A stretch of DNA of 64,000 bases, taken from NCBI RefSeq assembly GCF_014198605.1, contig NZ_JACIHU010000001.1; one strand, 5' to 3'. Made by a program: the position numbers and the translations under genes. Source of the DNA: Rhizobium etli_C (GTDB lineage: Bacteria > Pseudomonadota > Alphaproteobacteria > Rhizobiales > Rhizobiaceae). Positions 61,877 to 64,000 of the stretch are shown piece after piece. Below the pieces are notes generated by a model. The model had not been told where the DNA came from, did not search any database, and was given only the letters and a program-made list of their open reading frames with translations. The number at the start of each line of letters is the position of its first letter. Positions within the stretch are counted from its first letter, which is position 1.

Positions 61877-62383
61877 ATGATCGACAAGATTTCAGCGGAT
61901 ATGGTGGAGCTGGACCGCTTCGACCTGGCGATTCTCGAGATTCTCCAGCGGGACAACAAGACACCGCAGCGATCGATCGCAGACGTCATCGGTCTGTCGG
62001 CGCCAGCCGTGCAGCGCCGAATCAAGCGGATGGAGGAGACCGGTACGATCGCCGCCAACGTCGCGGTGATCGAGCCTTCCCATGTGCGGCACGAGATCAC
62101 GGTCTTTGTCGAAGTCGAGATGCACAGCGAGTCCGGCGGCACGCACGACGCGACGAAGAAATCCTTCGCCGAGGCTCCTGAAGTCCAGCAGTGCTACTAC
62201 GTGACCGGCGAGGTGGACTTCATTCTTCTCGTCGTGGTCCGAACCATGGGAGACTACGAAGCCATGACCCGGCGCCTGTTCTTCGCCAACAAGAACGTCA
62301 AGCGGTTCCGCAGTTTTGTAGCGATGGACAGAGTGAAGGTCGGCCTGAATATCGCGCTGGACCCGCAACGCGCTCGGAGCTGA
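61877..62383 (+). CDS. Lrp/AsnC-family regulator
   Basis: The 168-residue protein has an N-terminal HTH (DRFDLAILEILQRDNKTPQR followed by IADVIGLSAPAVQRRIKRMEE) and a RAM ligand domain (EVQQCYYVTGEVDFILLVVV). It likely controls the divergent dpaL operon in response to an amino acid. AAGGGG precedes the ATG at 61877. A terminator follows at 62402. Confidence 0.9.
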   Translation: MIDKISADMVELDRFDLAILEILQRDNKTPQRSIADVIGLSAPAVQRRIKRMEETGTIAANVAVIEPSHVRHEITVFVEVEMHSESGGTHDATKKSFAEAPEVQQCYYVTGEVDFILLVVVRTMGDYEAMTRRLFFANKNVKRFRSFVAMDRVKVGLNIALDPQRARS

Positions 62384-62401
62384 ACCGGACTGGGGCAGCG
62401 C

Positions 62402-62426
62402 AAAGGCGGAGCGGCGTAAGCCTTTT
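62402..62426 (+). terminator. Terminator after the Lrp gene
   Basis: AAAGGC pairs with GCCTTT around a 12-base loop, followed by T and GCCC. The stem is short but well placed, 18 bases after the stop codon. Confidence 0.55.
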
Positions 62427-62445
62427 GCCCGATTGACGAAGGTTT

Positions 62446-62473
62446 ATGTTCCATAATCTATCTTATGTGATCT
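62446..62473 (+). other. dif-like XerCD recombination site
   Basis: The 28-base sequence ATGTTCCATAA-TCTATC-TTATGTGATCT has the dif architecture: 11-base arms around a 6-base core. The inner arm halves CATAA and TTATGT match E. coli dif exactly, and about 17 of 28 positions match overall. The XerD arm is the better conserved one. GGGNAGGG octamers across the window point toward it on the + strand. Confidence 0.5.
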
Positions 62474-62475
62474 TT

Positions 62476-62530
62476 GTGTGTAGCGGCTATTTAGTAATGC
62501 GACAGTTGGGCCGGTTAGAGATGCGACAGT
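62476..62530 (+). mobile_element. Solo end of an IS21-like insertion sequence
   Basis: TGTGTAGCGGCTATTTAG is followed by two direct repeats, TAATGCGACAGT (62495-62506) and AGATGCGACAGT (62519-62530), spaced 24 bases. The multiple terminal repeats are typical of IS21-family ends. No istA or istB sequence is present on either side, so this is a remnant. Confidence 0.45.
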
Positions 62531-62692
62531 CTCGCCTCCTCGCCCGCCTCCCGGCACCGGAAAGATGGACGCACCCGTGCGTGCCGACTGACCATATTCC
62601 CCACAGTCTTTCCTGCAACCGGATCGGCGGTTTAGCGTTGCCTTAAAGAAACTGTGCAAGGATGCAAGCCTGTCATTCACACTGGCGACCTG

Positions 62693-64000
62693 ATGAAGTT
62701 TCGTAAAAATATAAAGATAATTCGCAGCGTCGCGGGCTCCCTGATGAGCCATGCGAGTGCATTCGCTCCGGCACTATTTGCGGCCATTATCGCAGCCATC
62801 GTCGTCTGGGTGGCAACGGACTGGCGGCTGGAGCGGTCGTTGGCCGACGAACGCTCGGTGGTTGCCGGCGAGCTTGCGACGATGTCAACTCGACTGCAGA
62901 CGAACCTCAACAGCAATGTGAAGCTGTTGCAAGGGATGGCGGCGGGTATCGCGGTCGATCCGGCGATGGGCCAGAACAGATTTTCCAAACTTGCCGCCCA
63001 GATTCTGCAGCCTGAGTCACAATTGCGAAGCTTCGCCGCAGCGCCCGACATGGTGGTCCAGTGGGTTTATCCGGAAAAAGGAAATGAAAAGGCCATCGGC
63101 CTCGACTACCGAAAAAATGAGAAGCAACGGGCTGCCGCGATGCTGGCGCGCAACACCCACAATATCGTCCTGACTGGCCCGGTGGAGCTTGTCCAAGGCG
63201 GAACGGCTTTCGTTGTCAGGTGCCCGGTTTATATCGACGACGGGAACAGCCAGATCTTTTGGGGTCTGCTTTCGGGAATCATCGATATTCCGAGGCTATA
63301 CCGGGATAGCGGTCTTAGTTCGACCGACCTGGAGATCGCCATCAGCACGACGCCGGAGCCGAACTCGGCCAAGCAAGTCTTTCATGGCAGCCTGGAAATT
63401 TTTGGAAAAAAACCGGTCGTCGCCTCCGTCGATATGACTTACGGCCGGTGGTCCCTCGCCGCGCTTCCCAGGCATGGATGGGGCCAGAATAACGGCATCG
63501 GCACCTTTGAGCTTTATGCCAGCCTGTTGGCCTTGTGTGTCGTCGCGCCGATCGTCTGGGTCGGCTTTCTGACCAAATCGCGCCAGAAGACCATCGAAAA
63601 ACTTCGCCTTCACAAGAGCAAGCTAGTACGAGCACGACAGAGGCTGGAGCACCTGTCACTGCATGACGCCCTCACCGGGCTACCCAATAGGCGGTTTGTC
63701 GACCAGATGATCTCGCGGCCGCCAAGGCCCGATCCGCAAGACCGCCTGATCCTTATCCATATCGACCTTGACCGGTTTAAAGAGATCAACGACACGAAGG
63801 GGCACGCCGGCGGCGACATGGTCCTGCAAACAACGGCTTCGCGGCTTGCCGATTTGACCGGCCCGAACGATGTCGCGGCCCGCATCGGCGGAGACGAGTT
63901 CGTCTTCGCCAGCTGGAGCAGCGATCCCGAGCCCAAAGCAACCGAATTGGCCAGGCAGATTGTCGACACGCTGCAGCAGACCATCTTTATCGACGGAGCC
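62693..64000 (+). CDS. CHASE-GGDEF diguanylate cyclase (3' end outside the window)
   Basis: The frame stays open from ATG 62693 to the window edge (436 codons). An N-terminal helix (about 25-42) precedes a periplasmic CHASE sensor domain (about 60-250, including VVQWVYPEKGNEKAIGLDYR and GPVELVQGGTAFVVRCPVYI). A second helix (about 275-300) leads to the GGDEF domain: HDALTGLPNRRFVDQM, IDLDRFKEINDTKGHAGGD and ARIGGDEFVFASW. It makes cyclic di-GMP. An EAL domain may follow beyond the edge. The 300 bases upstream hold the dif-like site and an IS end. Confidence 0.9.
   Translation, partial: MKFRKNIKIIRSVAGSLMSHASAFAPALFAAIIAAIVVWVATDWRLERSLADERSVVAGELATMSTRLQTNLNSNVKLLQGMAAGIAVDPAMGQNRFSKLAAQILQPESQLRSFAAAPDMVVQWVYPEKGNEKAIGLDYRKNEKQRAAAMLARNTHNIVLTGPVELVQGGTAFVVRCPVYIDDGNSQIFWGLLSGIIDIPRLYRDSGLSSTDLEIAISTTPEPNSAKQVFHGSLEIFGKKPVVASVDMTYGRWSLAALPRHGWGQNNGIGTFELYASLLALCVVAPIVWVGFLTKSRQKTIEKLRLHKSKLVRARQRLEHLSLHDALTGLPNRRFVDQMISRPPRPDPQDRLILIHIDLDRFKEINDTKGHAGGDMVLQTTASRLADLTGPNDVAARIGGDEFVFASWSSDPEPKATELARQIVDTLQQTIFIDGA

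Overview
The window looks like chromosomal DNA of a Rhizobium of the R. leguminosarum / R. etli group. Codon use is GC-rich throughout. The gene blocks are typical of Rhizobiales: tpiA-secG-pyrG, ppiD-trpD-trpC-moaC-moeA, rlpA-dacC-tmk-holB-metG-tatD and hisI-folE. The intergenic repeat with a 'GCATG...AACCGC..CACACTT...CATGC' core occurs four times. The species assignment is inference from recognised protein families, not from a search.

Layout. 0-14 kb: the decayed end of a prolyl-aminopeptidase-like gene, PilZ and PAS proteins, a rhomboid protease, a CBS protein, a patatin phospholipase, hisI, folE, an IscU-like scaffold, yidD, a DUF1697 protein, thrS, an acyltransferase, a secreted protein, a nitroreductase/flavin-reductase pair and a DUF2336 protein. 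14-27 kb: a GNAT enzyme, an AI-2E transporter, a phytase-like esterase, parE, an alpha/beta hydrolase, tpiA, secG, pyrG, and a divergent pair of citrate-synthase-family genes of which one carries an N-terminal DNA-binding domain. 27-38 kb: a FecR/CHASE2-cyclase pair, a DEAD-box helicase, a protein-lysine methyltransferase, then moeA, moaC, trpC, trpD and ppiD on the minus strand. 38-43 kb: accessory DNA with small membrane proteins, an entericidin, two transglutaminases and a frameshifted zinc-ribbon gene. 43-47 kb: a TetR/ridA pair with a clear operator, phage terminase and DNA ligase debris, tRNA-Ser(UGA) and a VCBS-type surface protein. 47-58 kb: the cell-envelope, DNA-replication and metG block, interrupted by a TSUP permease and a repeat, then TerC and stress-type proteins. 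58-62.4 kb: a compact operon of a diaminopropionate ammonia-lyase and two M20-type hydrolases, divergent from an Lrp/AsnC regulator. 62.4-64 kb: a dif-like XerCD site, an IS21-like end and the start of a CHASE-GGDEF diguanylate cyclase that runs off the right edge.

The most interesting signals are the following. (1) A dif-like sequence at 62446-62473, with about thirteen GGGNAGGG octamers on the + strand and only one on the - strand across the window, all consistent with approach to the chromosome terminus. (2) The diaminopropionate lyase / double hydrolase / Lrp module, which could let a legume symbiont use acylated diaminopropionate such as the Lathyrus compound ODAP (hypothesis). (3) The DNA-binding citrate synthase fusion with palindromes in the shared promoter. 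(4) Several enzymes whose textbook catalytic residues are changed: the carboxypeptidase, the cyclase and the IscU-like protein.

The long antisense open frames opposite parE, thrS, pyrG and others are GC-rich shadows and are omitted. Starts were chosen from ribosome-binding sites, overlaps and family N termini.
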